From positions 1,954,838-2,018,837 of the forward strand of contig NZ_LFBV01000001.1 of the NCBI RefSeq assembly GCF_001905345.1: a stretch of DNA of 64,000 nt, read 5' to 3'. Shown in pieces: positions 18,255-26,920 of the stretch. This stretch comes from Streptomyces uncialis (GTDB lineage: Bacteria > Actinomycetota > Actinomycetes > Streptomycetales > Streptomycetaceae). The position numbers and the translations under genes were made by a program. Each line of letters opens with the position of its first letter. Position 1 is the stretch's first letter. The notes under the pieces are model-generated. The model did not search any database and was not told the origin of the DNA. It saw nothing but the letters and a program-made list of their open reading frames with translations.

Positions 18255-18920
18255 ATGCGCCTTTTGATCGTGGAGGACGAGAAGCGGCTGGCCCTGTCCC
18301 TGGCCAGGGGACTCACCGCCGAGGGATACGCCGTGGACGTCGTGCACGACGGTCTGGAGGGCCTGCACCGCGCGAGCGAGGGCGACTACGACCTCGTCGT
18401 CCTCGACATCATGCTGCCGGGGATGAACGGCTACCGGGTCTGTGCCGCGCTGCGCGCCGCCGGGCACGACGTACCGATCCTGATGCTGACCGCGAAGGAC
18501 GGCGAGTACGACGAGGCCGAGGGCCTGGACACCGGCGCCGACGACTACCTCACCAAGCCGTTCTCGTACGTCGTGCTGGTCGCCCGGGTGAAGGCGCTGC
18601 TGCGCCGGCGCGGGCGGGTCGGCGGCTCCCCGGTGCATGTCCTCGGTGATCTCACGGTGGACACCGCGGCCCACCGTGTGCTGCGCGGCGAGGAGGAAGT
18701 GCCGCTCACCGCGAAGGAGTTCGCGGTCCTCGAACAACTGCTGCTGCGCTCCGGCGAGGTCGTCTCCAAGAGCGAGATCCTCGAACACGTATGGGACTTC
18801 GCGTACGACGGCGACCCGAACATCGTCGAGGTGTACGTGAGCGCGCTGCGGCGCAAGCTGGGGGCGTCGCGTATCCGGACCGTGCGCGGCGCCGGGTACC
18901 GGCTGGAGGGCGGCCGATGA
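18255..18920 (+). CDS. OmpR/PhoB-family response regulator
   Basis: 221 aa. Receiver domain with acidic pocket VEDE, phospho-acceptor Asp51 (VVLDIMLPG), switch Thr in MLTAKD and Lys in YLTKPF; C-terminal winged helix with LTAKEFAVLEQLLL and VRGAGYRLEGGR. Stop overlaps the kinase ATG (ATGA). Direct repeats just upstream suggest autoregulation. From memory the pair corresponds to SCO5403/5404. Confidence 0.95.
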   Translation: MRLLIVEDEKRLALSLARGLTAEGYAVDVVHDGLEGLHRASEGDYDLVVLDIMLPGMNGYRVCAALRAAGHDVPILMLTAKDGEYDEAEGLDTGADDYLTKPFSYVVLVARVKALLRRRGRVGGSPVHVLGDLTVDTAAHRVLRGEEEVPLTAKEFAVLEQLLLRSGEVVSKSEILEHVWDFAYDGDPNIVEVYVSALRRKLGASRIRTVRGAGYRLEGGR

Positions 18921-20422
18921 GGCGGCTCTTCGGATCGGTCCGCGCGCAGGCGACCCTGGGGGCCACCCTGGTCGTCGCGGTGGCGCTGGTCGCCGCCGGT
19001 ACGGCGGTGCTCCTCGCGCTGCGCATCAGCCTCACCGAGCAGGCCGGCACCCAGGCCGAGTCCACCGCGAACCGGGTCGCGTCCCGGCTCGCCTCCGGCG
19101 TCGCGTACGGCGGGCTGGACCTGCCCGAGGGCGAGGACAGCCCCGTCCAGGTGCTCGACGCCCAGGGCCGGGTCGTGGCCGCCAGCGAGGGCCTGGAACG
19201 GATCAGCGGGACCGCGTCCGACGAGGTGCGCCCGAAGCCGGGACCCTCCGCCTCACCCACCGGGGACGGCGACGGGGACGGTGACTCCGGTGACGGCAAC
19301 GGCCCGGACGGCAACGATCAGCCGGACGGCAACGATCAGGACGACGACGCGGACGACGCCGACGACGAGAACGCGCGGGACCCCGGTGACATCTCCGAGG
19401 ACGTCGCGTACTCCGACGGCTCGGCGACCGTGAACGGCGACTCCACCGAGTACCGCTTCGCCCGGGTCGGCGTCGACGCGCCCGGCAAGGGTGAGCTGCG
19501 GGTGTACGCGGGCGCCCCGCTGTCCGCCGAGCGCAGCGCCGTCGGTACGACCACCACCGCGATGCTCATCGGTTTCCCGCTGCTGCTCGGGGTGGTGTCC
19601 GGGGTGACCTGGCTGGTGACCCGGCGGGCCATGCGGCCCGTCGAGGGCATCCGGCGGGAGATGGCCGCGATCACCGCGTCCGAGGACCTGCGGCGCAGGG
19701 TGCCCGTACCGGGTACGCACGACGAGGTGGCGCGGCTCGCCCGCACCACCAATGTCACCCTGGCCGCGCTGGAGGAGTCCGTGGAGCGGCAGCGGCGGTT
19801 CGTCGCGGATGCCTCGCACGAGCTGCGCAGCCCGATCGCCTCGCTGCGCACCCAGCTGGAAGTGGGCGCCGCGCATCCCGAGTTGCTGGATCTGGAGGGC
19901 GCGGTCGCGGACACCGTACGGCTTCAGCAGCTCGCGGCCGATCTGCTGCTGCTGGCCCGGCTGGACGCGGGGGAGCGGCCGGGGGACGCCCGGCTGGACC
20001 TGGCCGCGCTGGTCCGGGAGGAGCTGTCGCAGCGGGTGGGGGACCGGGTGCCGGTCGGCCAGGAGCTGGCGCACGCGGAAGTGGCCGGTTCCCGTGGGCA
20101 GTTGGCGCGGGTTCTGGGCAATCTCGTGGACAACGCGCAGCGGCACGCCGAGGGCGCGGTGTCGGTGTCGGTGCGGGTGCGCGACGGCGAGGCGGTGCTG
20201 GCCGTCGGGGACGACGGGAGCGGGGTGCCGGCCGGGGAGCGGGACCGGATCTTCGAGCGGTTCGTCCGGCTGGACGACGCGCGTAGCCGTGACGACGGCG
20301 GGGCCGGGCTGGGGCTGGCGATCGCGCGGGACGTGGCACGCAGGCACGGGGGGACGCTGACCGTCCGGGACTGTCCGGCGGGCGGCGCGCTCTTCGAGCT
20401 GAGTCTGCCGCTGGCCGTCTGA
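18917..20422 (+). CDS. Sensor histidine kinase (partner of the OmpR-type regulator)
   Basis: 501 aa. Membrane segment 1 (about residues 10-34), an extracytoplasmic sensor with a low-complexity Gly/Asp insert (GDGDGDGDSGDGNGPDGND onward, about residues 110-155), membrane segment 2 (about 212-235), HAMP, H-box DASHELRSPIASL, N-box NLVDNAQRHA, G1 DDGSGVP and G2 GGAGLGLAIA. The sensor's Asp-rich insert mirrors the Asp-rich tracts of the divergent PepSY protein; one may compete with the other for a cationic ligand (inference). Confidence 0.94.
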   Translation: MRRLFGSVRAQATLGATLVVAVALVAAGTAVLLALRISLTEQAGTQAESTANRVASRLASGVAYGGLDLPEGEDSPVQVLDAQGRVVAASEGLERISGTASDEVRPKPGPSASPTGDGDGDGDSGDGNGPDGNDQPDGNDQDDDADDADDENARDPGDISEDVAYSDGSATVNGDSTEYRFARVGVDAPGKGELRVYAGAPLSAERSAVGTTTTAMLIGFPLLLGVVSGVTWLVTRRAMRPVEGIRREMAAITASEDLRRRVPVPGTHDEVARLARTTNVTLAALEESVERQRRFVADASHELRSPIASLRTQLEVGAAHPELLDLEGAVADTVRLQQLAADLLLLARLDAGERPGDARLDLAALVREELSQRVGDRVPVGQELAHAEVAGSRGQLARVLGNLVDNAQRHAEGAVSVSVRVRDGEAVLAVGDDGSGVPAGERDRIFERFVRLDDARSRDDGGAGLGLAIARDVARRHGGTLTVRDCPAGGALFELSLPLAV

Positions 20423-20457
20423 CGCCGCGCGGAGCCGCGCGGGGGAAGGCCGCGGGT

Positions 20458-20480
20458 ACCCGGGGCGCACGGCCCCGGGT
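20458..20480. terminator. Bidirectional terminator
   Basis: Perfect 9-bp inverted repeat ACCCGGGGC / GCCCCGGGT with a GCACG loop between convergent stops at 20422 and 20486. Confidence 0.75.
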
Positions 20481-20485
20481 GGGGG

Positions 20486-20962
20486 TCAGGCGCGGCCGCG
20501 TTGTGCGCGGAGGTGTTCGGCGATCGGGGCGAGCGACTTGTGGAGCTGCTCCAGATCGCCCGGCGGGACCAGGTCGATGAAGTGCCGCCGTACGGAGGCG
20601 ACATGGTGTGGTGCCACCTTCCGCATGGTCACCAGTCCGTGCTCCGTGAGCACGGCGAACAGTCCCCGGCGGTCGGACTCGCAGTTCTCCCGCCGTACCA
20701 GCTCCGCGTTCTCCATCCGCGTGATCTGGTGGGACAGCCTGCTCTTGGACTGGAGTGTCGACGCGGCGAGATCACTCATCCGCATCCGGTGGTCGTCGGA
20801 CTCCGAGAGATTGACGAGGATCTCGTAGTCGTTGATCGTCAGGCCGAACGGCTGGAGATCCCTCTCCAGTTGGTGCTGAAGCAGCCGGTTGACCTCCAGA
20901 TGGGTGCGCCATGCGCTCTGCTCGGCGTCGGTCAGCCAGGGCGTAGCCGTCTCGGTCTCCAT
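20486..20962 (-). CDS. MarR-family transcriptional regulator
   Basis: 158 aa winged-helix regulator: MRMSDLAASTLQSKSRLSHQITRMENAELV recognition region followed by the wing with SDRRGLFAVLTEHG. AGGATTC just precedes the ATG. The upstream 40 bp (20963-21005) are strikingly AT-rich for this genome and hold a TAGAAT hexamer, compatible with a -10 and an autoregulatory operator. It lies downstream of three AIM24 genes on the same strand but has its own promoter region. Ligand and target unknown. Confidence 0.9.
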   Translation of the reverse strand: METETATPWLTDAEQSAWRTHLEVNRLLQHQLERDLQPFGLTINDYEILVNLSESDDHRMRMSDLAASTLQSKSRLSHQITRMENAELVRRENCESDRRGLFAVLTEHGLVTMRKVAPHHVASVRRHFIDLVPPGDLEQLHKSLAPIAEHLRAQRGRA

Positions 20963-21057
20963 GAATCCTATTCTACCCTAAGAGGTTGAATCTTTAACGA
21001 GAGCTGGTGCGCTCCACAGCGCGCACGCGTTCGATGTCACACTCCGCAGACTACCGC

Positions 21058-21852
21058 TCACAGCCCGAAGCGGCGCTGGAGGTCACCGAGCTGTCCGGGA
21101 AGGCGCGGTACCCCCTGCCCCTGGCCGCCGTGACCTCCCGGCACCCCCGCCTGATGGGGGACCGTGCCGGTCGCCTGCTCCGCCATCAGCCGCTCGCTCG
21201 ACTGCAACAGCACCGTACCCGCACCGACGAACTCGAACTGGTGCTCCTCCCCGGACACCCCGCCGACGCCCGTCAGCGCACGTAGACCGCCCATGACCCC
21301 CGTCATATAGGCGTGGTCGTAGTGATGGCACGGCGACGGGCAGTCCGCCCAGCCCACCAGGGCCTGCGGATCGACCCGCATCGGCGGCTCCATGAAGACC
21401 ACCGGGCCGTTCGACGCGGCGACGAACTTTCCCGTGCCGATCAGGGTCAGGAACCCCGGGACGATCGACTGCTTGAGCGCGAGACTTGGCTGAAAAGCGA
21501 GCAGATTGCCGGAGCGGATCGTCAGATTGCCGTCCTCCAGGTCGAAGGAGTTCACATCGAAGGCGCGGTCGGCGAGCAGGAACTTCCCCGAGCCCGACGC
21601 CACCACCCAGTCGCTCGCGTGCAGCGGCGAGTGGAACGACGTGCGCACCAGCCGGTCGAGGCGCCCATGGCCGATGCCGTTGAACTCCATCGCCCCGTAG
21701 TAGGCGATCATCTTGCCCTTCTGGAGGAACCACTCGTTGCCCTTGAGTTCCACACAGAAGGTGTAACTGTTGACGTTGTCGTCCGACGGCAGCGTCACCG
21801 GATCGTGCACGACCGGTCCGGGCGGCGGCCCGTACATGTTCAGGGTGGTCAC
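21058..21852 (-). CDS. AIM24-family protein 1
   Basis: 264 aa, the longest of three adjacent AIM24 (TIGR00266/DUF124-like) beta-roll proteins. Typical features are VASGSGKFLLADRAFDV and the terminal RVDPQALVGWAD segment. Its N-terminus (about 40 residues) and C-terminus (Gly/Gln-rich, to QRRFGL) are longer than those of its neighbours, and it contains a CPSPCHHYDHAY stretch with potential metal ligands that the others lack. Its ATG overlaps the stop of the preceding gene (ATGA). AIM24 is named after a mitochondrial protein; bacterial function is unknown. Confidence 0.85.
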   Translation of the reverse strand: MTTLNMYGPPPGPVVHDPVTLPSDDNVNSYTFCVELKGNEWFLQKGKMIAYYGAMEFNGIGHGRLDRLVRTSFHSPLHASDWVVASGSGKFLLADRAFDVNSFDLEDGNLTIRSGNLLAFQPSLALKQSIVPGFLTLIGTGKFVAASNGPVVFMEPPMRVDPQALVGWADCPSPCHHYDHAYMTGVMGGLRALTGVGGVSGEEHQFEFVGAGTVLLQSSERLMAEQATGTVPHQAGVPGGHGGQGQGVPRLPGQLGDLQRRFGL

Positions 21853-22499
21853 AGCTTCTCCTCCGACGCCTGGACGTACACCACGCCGTGCCCGCTCAGT
21901 TCCAGCTGGAACCCCTCGCCCGAGCCCCGGCCCACCATGTCCCGCCAGCCCAGCGCGGTCGACAGCTTGTTGCGCACCTCACCGTGGTGCGCCACGTACG
22001 CCTGCGGGTCGACATGCACCGGGCGCTGCGGCGAGATCGGCAGTTCGATCACCCCGCCGTGCGCCATCACCGCCACCGCGCCGTGCCCCTTCAAGGTCGT
22101 GGTGAACAGCCCCTGCCCGGAGACCTGGCCGCGCACCATGCCCATCACCCCGCCCTGGGCGCCCAGGAACATCGTGCCCTGCTGGAGCGTCCCCTCGAAC
22201 GCGAGCAGCCGGTCCGCCTCCACGTACAGGGTGTCGCCGGTCAGGGTGATCAGCTGGATGTGATGGCCGCCGTGCCCGAACAGCACCGTGCCGCTGCCCT
22301 CGACCGTCATCAGCGGGGCCGCCTCACCCGCGACCCGGCGGCCGATCATCGAGGACAGCCCGCCCTGCCCGCCCGCGGAATTGGGGGTGAACGACACCTC
22401 GCCCCGGTACCCGAGCATCGCGCCCCGCTGGCTGAACAGCCGCTGCCCGGGGGTGACGGTGGCCTCGATCATCTTGGCGTTGACCTCACGGAACGGCAT
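21849..22499 (-). CDS. AIM24-family protein 2
   Basis: 216 aa, AIM24/TIGR00266-like. Shows AMLGYRGEVSF, GSGTVLFGHGGHHIQLITL, LYVEADRLLAFEGTL and the HVDPQAYVAHHG segment. Starts on the last base of the stop of the third family member (1-bp overlap) and overlaps the next gene by 4 bp, so the three are certainly one operon. Paralogous to both neighbours, with all three diverged well past simple recent duplication. Confidence 0.87.
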   Translation of the reverse strand: MPFREVNAKMIEATVTPGQRLFSQRGAMLGYRGEVSFTPNSAGGQGGLSSMIGRRVAGEAAPLMTVEGSGTVLFGHGGHHIQLITLTGDTLYVEADRLLAFEGTLQQGTMFLGAQGGVMGMVRGQVSGQGLFTTTLKGHGAVAVMAHGGVIELPISPQRPVHVDPQAYVAHHGEVRNKLSTALGWRDMVGRGSGEGFQLELSGHGVVYVQASEEKL

Positions 22500-23131
22500 C
22501 AGACGTCCCCTCCGACCGTGTTGCGCTCGCTGGGCTGCACGTACACCAGACCGTCGCCCTCGAAGCGGATCTGGAACGCCTCCCCGCCGCCCTCACCGAT
22601 CAGGGTGCGGAACGTCACACCGGACTGGAAGCTCTGCCGGAGGTTCCCCTGGTGCGCGATGTACGCCCCCGGGTCCACCGACAGCGGGTACCGGGCCGAC
22701 ACCCGCAGCACGATCGCCGGACCGTCCGAGGTGAGCGCCGCCTGGCCATGGCCCTCGACCGTGGTCGTGAACAGCCCGCCGCCCTGGGAGGCGCCGCGCA
22801 GCCCGGTGAACGTCGTCCCGGTGCGCAGCCCCGCATCCGTGGCCAGCAGATTGCTCGCCTCCACGTACAGGGTGTCGCCCTGGAGGTTCACCAGATTGAT
22901 CTCGCTCGCCCGGTCGGCGAACCAGCAGGTGCCCTGCCCCCTCACCTCCATCACGGTCAGCTGCTCACCGGTGAGGCGCCGCGTCACCATCCCGCGGACA
23001 CCCTCGCCGCCGCCGCTCATCTTCTTGAAGCTCATCTGGCCGTCGTAGGCGACCATCGAGCCGTTCTTCGCCCTGACGCAGTCGCCGGACATGTCGACGG
23101 CGAGCACTTTGCTCCCTTGGAGCCGGAACAT
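22499..23131 (-). CDS. AIM24-family protein 3 (first gene of the operon)
   Basis: 210 aa: MFRLQGSKVLAVDMSGDCVRAKNGSMV, GQGTCWFADRASEINLVNL, LYVEASNLLATDAGL and SVDPGAYIAHQGN. ATG at 23129-23131 is used; a GTG two codons earlier is also possible, and the long upstream open frame is unsupported. All three members share a LYVEA/ADRAF-like core and a (R/H/S)VDPxA(Y/L) strand, the family hallmark. Confidence 0.87.
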   Translation of the reverse strand: MFRLQGSKVLAVDMSGDCVRAKNGSMVAYDGQMSFKKMSGGGEGVRGMVTRRLTGEQLTVMEVRGQGTCWFADRASEINLVNLQGDTLYVEASNLLATDAGLRTGTTFTGLRGASQGGGLFTTTVEGHGQAALTSDGPAIVLRVSARYPLSVDPGAYIAHQGNLRQSFQSGVTFRTLIGEGGGEAFQIRFEGDGLVYVQPSERNTVGGDV

Positions 23132-23372
23132 AGCCACCCCGCGACGGTAGCCCGCCCAGGAGCATTCCGGACAGGGCCCGCCCCCCGGACGACCGTGCCC
23201 GTGACGCCCGTGTCGCCGGGATGTGACGCGTTCGTCAGAATCCGGCCGCCCCCCGGGCGGGGGACGTGCCGGACGCGATGCCACAATGAGCTGCGCTTGT
23301 GCGTTCATTCACAAAGCGTGTGGAGCCGCAGCCCAGCACGCCCCGCCCCGAAGCCCGAAGGTGAACTTCCCC

Positions 23373-23717
23373 GTGGACATCAAGACCGCATCCGCACTCC
23401 GACGCCTGCGCCTGGTCTCGGCGCCCGAGGCCGTCTCGTTCCTGTTGCTGCTCGTCTGCTCCGTGCTGAAGCGGACCACCGACTTCAACGCGGTGCCCGC
23501 GATGGGCATGATCCACGGTGTCCTGTTCGTGGTGTACGCCCTCTTCTGGGCCGACGCCTGGAACCGCACCAAGTGGTCGTTCGGTACCGCGGCCCTCTAC
23601 TTCGTGCTCTCCGTCCTGCCGTTCGGCGGGTTCGTCGCCGAACGCCGTCTCAAGCGTGAGGCGGAGGACGAGGTCATCGCCTCGCGCGCCCGCCGCGAAG
23701 GGGTCGTGAAGGCATGA
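23373..23717 (+). CDS. DUF3817 integral membrane protein 1
   Basis: 114 aa with three hydrophobic segments; the central [15 protein letters not shown] is the DUF3817 hallmark. C-terminal charged tail ([15 protein letters not shown]). GTG at 23373 is chosen by homology ([19 protein letters not shown]) and the AAGGTGA upstream. Its stop overlaps the next gene by 4 bp. A paralogue lies at 27491. No known function; possibly a small transporter-like or scaffold membrane protein. Confidence 0.85.
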   Translation: MDIKTASALRRLRLVSAPEAVSFLLLLVCSVLKRTTDFNAVPAMGMIHGVLFVVYALFWADAWNRTKWSFGTAALYFVLSVLPFGGFVAERRLKREAEDEVIASRARREGVVKA

Positions 23718-24010
23718 TCGTCGCCTTCTCCGTCACTCCGCTCGGTGTCGGCGAGGACGTCGGGGAGTACGTCGCCGACGCCGTCCGGGTGGTCCGCGAG
23801 TCCGGGCTCCCGCACCGCACCGACGCGATGTTCACCTCGGTCGAAGGCGAGTGGGACGAGGTGATGGACGTCGTGAAGCGCGCCGTCGCCGCCGTCGAGG
23901 CCCGCGCGCCACGGGTCTCCCTGGTCCTCAAGGCCGATCTGCGCCCCGGTGTGACCGACGGCCTCACCAGCAAGGTCGAGACCGTCGAACGCCACCTCGC
24001 CAACGGCTGA
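23714..24010 (+). CDS. MTH1187/YkoF-type thiamine-binding protein
   Basis: 98 aa ferredoxin-like fold of the DUF77/MTH1187 family: [45 protein letters not shown]. Members form tetramers that bind thiamine or related small molecules; I do not see a thiamine operon here. ATGA overlap with the DUF3817 gene implies coupled translation, an association seen again neither elsewhere in the window nor explained by known pathways. Confidence 0.85.
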   Translation: MIVAFSVTPLGVGEDVGEYVADAVRVVRESGLPHRTDAMFTSVEGEWDEVMDVVKRAVAAVEARAPRVSLVLKADLRPGVTDGLTSKVETVERHLANG

Positions 24011-24022
24011 CGGATGCCGCAC

Positions 24023-24050
24023 ACGGCCGCCCCCGACCGGGGGCGGCCGT
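24023..24050. terminator. Terminator after the thiamine-binding gene
   Basis: Perfect 12-bp stem ACGGCCGCCCCC / GGGGGCGGCCGT with a GACC loop, 12 nt beyond the stop and before the convergent ArsR-like gene. Confidence 0.85.
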
Positions 24051-24182
24051 AGTCGTGTCCGGGGGTCCGTACGGGTTCCCGGCGCCGGACGGCCCCCGTC
24101 CGCCCGCCGGCCCCCGCCCCGCGCCCGGGGCCCCCGGCTCCGCGCACTGCCGTAGTCACCTCGGGCCGCACCGGGCCGACGC

Positions 24183-25172
24183 TCACTCCCCGGCCGTGAG
24201 CAGGGCCATCCCCAGCGGGCTGCGCTCGTACAGCACCTGGTGCCCGTACCGGCGGGAGGTCAGCAGGCCCGTGTCGCGCAGCGCGGTCAGATGCGCCGAC
24301 ACCGACGACGGGGCGAGGTCCAGCCGCAGGGCCAGCGCGGTCGTGCTCGCGGGCTCGTCCAGCGCGGTCAGGACCGCCGCCCGGCCCCGGCCCAGCAGCC
24401 GCACCAGCGCCCCGCGCACCGCGTCCGGCGCGGGCCCCCCGGCCCACAGCCCGGCGAGGCCGCGCACCGGATAGACGAGCGTCGGCTGCCACGGCGGGTC
24501 GTAACCGCTGATCACATCGGGCCACGAGAACACGCTCGGCATCAGCACCAGACCCCGCCCGTCCAGCCGCCGTACGTGCTCGCTGTGGTACTCCAGGGTG
24601 AGCGTGCGGTCGGACCAGCTCAGCCGCCGGTCCAGCTCGCCCAGCAGCGCGCCGAGACCGATGTCCGCGAGCCGGCGCGAGTGGTACGCCACATCCGCCT
24701 CCAGCAGCGCCCGCAGCCGGGGCCAGTCCGGCTCCACCAGCGTGTGCCACGCCTGTTCCAGCAGATCCGCCAGCCGCTGGACCGCGCGGGCCGGGTCCGC
24801 GAGCAGCTCCCGCGCCAGCGGGGTGCGGGCGGCGCCCGGGGTATGGCCCAGCGCGACGGCCATCTCCGCGCGGGCCATCGCCGGATCGGCGGTGCGGACG
24901 GCCGCGATCTCCTCGGCGAAGGTGGCCGCCGGACCCAGCGGGGGCGGCCCCAGCCAGTCGGGGCTGTGCCCCCGCTGCGGCATCAGCAGCCAGACGGGGG
25001 AGAGGTCGAGCGGCGGCTCGGCGGCCTTGATGCGCCGCAGCCACCGGGGGTGGTAGCCGTGCCGGTCGGGGCGCTTCAGCGTACGGACCGCCTCCTGGGT
25101 CTCCCAGAGCGGCGAGATCGCGAACCGCGAGGCCAGGTAGGCGTCCTCGGTGAAGTGCAGATGCAGGGGCAC
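24183..25172 (-). CDS. ArsR/DUF5937-family winged-helix regulator
   Basis: 329 aa. A large N-terminal DUF5937 region (MPLHLHFTEDAYLASRFAISPLWET) is followed by a C-terminal ArsR-type winged helix, ALDEPASTTALALRLDLAPSSVSAHLTALRDTGLL then RRYGHQVLYERS. No cysteine metal site is evident, so a metal-sensing role is unlikely. GTG at 25170-25172 gives the family start. Divergent from the MFS transporter, which it probably controls. Confidence 0.85.
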   Translation of the reverse strand: MPLHLHFTEDAYLASRFAISPLWETQEAVRTLKRPDRHGYHPRWLRRIKAAEPPLDLSPVWLLMPQRGHSPDWLGPPPLGPAATFAEEIAAVRTADPAMARAEMAVALGHTPGAARTPLARELLADPARAVQRLADLLEQAWHTLVEPDWPRLRALLEADVAYHSRRLADIGLGALLGELDRRLSWSDRTLTLEYHSEHVRRLDGRGLVLMPSVFSWPDVISGYDPPWQPTLVYPVRGLAGLWAGGPAPDAVRGALVRLLGRGRAAVLTALDEPASTTALALRLDLAPSSVSAHLTALRDTGLLTSRRYGHQVLYERSPLGMALLTAGE

Positions 25173-25224
25173 GGGCCTCGGGCCTCCCGGGCTGACGGCC
25201 CCGGGGCGGCGGACGGCTCCGGGG

Positions 25225-25335
25225 CACGGACGGGTCATGTGGGCGGTTGCGCGGACGGGTCATGCGGGCGGATCGCGGGGACGGGTCGTGCGGGCGGGTC
25301 GTGCGGGCGGGTCACGCGGACCGGTCACGCGGGAC
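25225..25335. repeat. GCGGGYSG(G/R)TC minisatellite in a divergent promoter region
   Basis: Between the ArsR-like regulator and the MFS gene, degenerate tandem units of about 9-17 bp built from CGGGTC(A/G)TGCGGGCGG run for about 100 bp. They occupy the space where the regulator and MFS promoters should lie. Confidence 0.6.
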
Positions 25336-25429
25336 ATCAGGGGCGGAACGGCAGGGCGGGGCGGGCGGGACATTCGGCTGGGGCCGAAAGACTACGTCCG
25401 GTGCGCCGCCCGGCCCCAGGGTGCCGCGT

Positions 25430-26899
25430 ATGTCTGAAAAGCCGCTGCCCGAGCAGCCGCCCCGGCCCGGGGCCGCCACCGACGCCCCTCCGTCGGCCGT
25501 TCCCCCGTCGGCCGTACCGCCCACGAGGCCCGGCACACCGGCGCCCCCAGGACCCGATCCAGGTCCAGGTCCGGACCCGGGCGCGGGCGCGGGCGACGGG
25601 GACGGGGACGGGGGGTCCGTGGGGTACCGGGAGGTGTTCCGGGTCCGGGAGTTCCGGTGGGTGTTCATGGCCCATCTGTTCTCGCTGCTCGGGGTGGTGG
25701 TCAGCGAGATCGCGCTGACCGTGCTCGTGTACCGGCTCACCGGCTCCCCGTTCCTCAGCGCCCTCGCGTTCGCCCTGGGGATGCTGCCGTACGTCATCGG
25801 GGGCACCCTGCTCGCCGGGATCGCCGACCGCTACCCGGCCCGCCGGGTCCTCGTCTCCTGCGATCTGGTGTGCGCCGGATGCGCCGCGCTGATGGCCCTG
25901 CCCGCGACGCCTGTCGTCGCGCTCCTCGCGCTGCGCTGCGCCATCGCCATGGTCGCGCCCGTCTTCAGCGGCACCCGGATGGCGACGCTCGTGGACATCC
26001 TCGGCGAGGGCGAGCTGTTCGTCCTCGGCCGTTCGCTGCTGCGGATCGTGTCGCAGAGCGCCGTCCTCGCCGGGTTCGGGATCGGCGGGGTGCTGCTCAC
26101 CGTCGTGTCCCCCCGGGGCGCGCTCGTGATCACCCTGGGCACCTTCCTGCTGTCGGCCCTGCTGCTGCGGGCCGGTACGAAGCGCCGTCCCGCGCGCAGC
26201 GGCGAGGGCGGTTCGCTGGCCCGCTACTCGCTCGGCGGGGTCCGTACCGTCCTCGCCGACCGCCGGATGCGCGCGCTGCTGCTGTTCCTGTGGGTGCCGC
26301 CGATGTTCGTGGTCGTCCCGGAGGCGCTGGCCGCCGCGTACGCGGACCAGCTCGGGCTGAGCACCGTCTGGGTCGGGCTGCTGATGTGCGCGATGCCGGT
26401 CGGCACGGTCCTGGCGGAGCTGTACGTGGGCTCCGCGCTCTCCCCGGCGGCCCGGGCGCGGATCGCCCTCCCGCTGGGCGCGTTCCTGCTGCTGCCGCTG
26501 GTCGGCTACGCGTGGGTCCCCGAGCCCGGCTGGGCGGTGGCGCTGATGCTGCTGTCGGGCGCCGGGTTCGCGTACACGCTCGGCGCCGACCGGTGGTTCG
26601 TCGACTCGGTGCCGGCGGAGCTGCGCGGGCGGGCGATGACCGTGCACACCGCCGGGCTCATGACCATCCAGGGTGTCGGAATGGCGCTCGCCGGGGCCGC
26701 CGCCGAGGTGTTCGCGGTCAGTACGGTCGTCGCGGGCGCCGGGGTGCTCGGCACGACGGTGTGCGTGCTGCTCGCCCTGGAGGTCCGCCGGGTCCTGCGG
26801 GGTCCCGGCCAAGGCCCGCCGGGGCTCCGCCGGGAGCCGGTCGCGGCCACGGCCGGGCCGCCCGGACCGAAGGGCGAGACAGGACTGACCGCCATATGA
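25430..26899 (+). CDS. MFS transporter (putative exporter)
   Basis: 489 aa. A Pro/Gly-rich cytoplasmic N-terminus of about 65 residues (GPDPGPGPDPGAGAGDGDGD) precedes 10-12 membrane helices of the MFS_3/enterobactin-exporter type: GGTLLAGIADRYPARRVLV is the loop 2-3 motif. The ATG at 25430 starts SEKPLPEQPP. Lies opposite an ArsR-like regulator and 21 bp upstream of a MarR gene on the same strand, a typical drug/metabolite efflux arrangement. Substrate unknown. Confidence 0.88.
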   Translation: MSEKPLPEQPPRPGAATDAPPSAVPPSAVPPTRPGTPAPPGPDPGPGPDPGAGAGDGDGDGGSVGYREVFRVREFRWVFMAHLFSLLGVVVSEIALTVLVYRLTGSPFLSALAFALGMLPYVIGGTLLAGIADRYPARRVLVSCDLVCAGCAALMALPATPVVALLALRCAIAMVAPVFSGTRMATLVDILGEGELFVLGRSLLRIVSQSAVLAGFGIGGVLLTVVSPRGALVITLGTFLLSALLLRAGTKRRPARSGEGGSLARYSLGGVRTVLADRRMRALLLFLWVPPMFVVVPEALAAAYADQLGLSTVWVGLLMCAMPVGTVLAELYVGSALSPAARARIALPLGAFLLLPLVGYAWVPEPGWAVALMLLSGAGFAYTLGADRWFVDSVPAELRGRAMTVHTAGLMTIQGVGMALAGAAAEVFAVSTVVAGAGVLGTTVCVLLALEVRRVLRGPGQGPPGLRREPVAATAGPPGPKGETGLTAI

Positions 26900-26920
26900 C
26901 CGGCCGGTAGGGTCGGCGGC

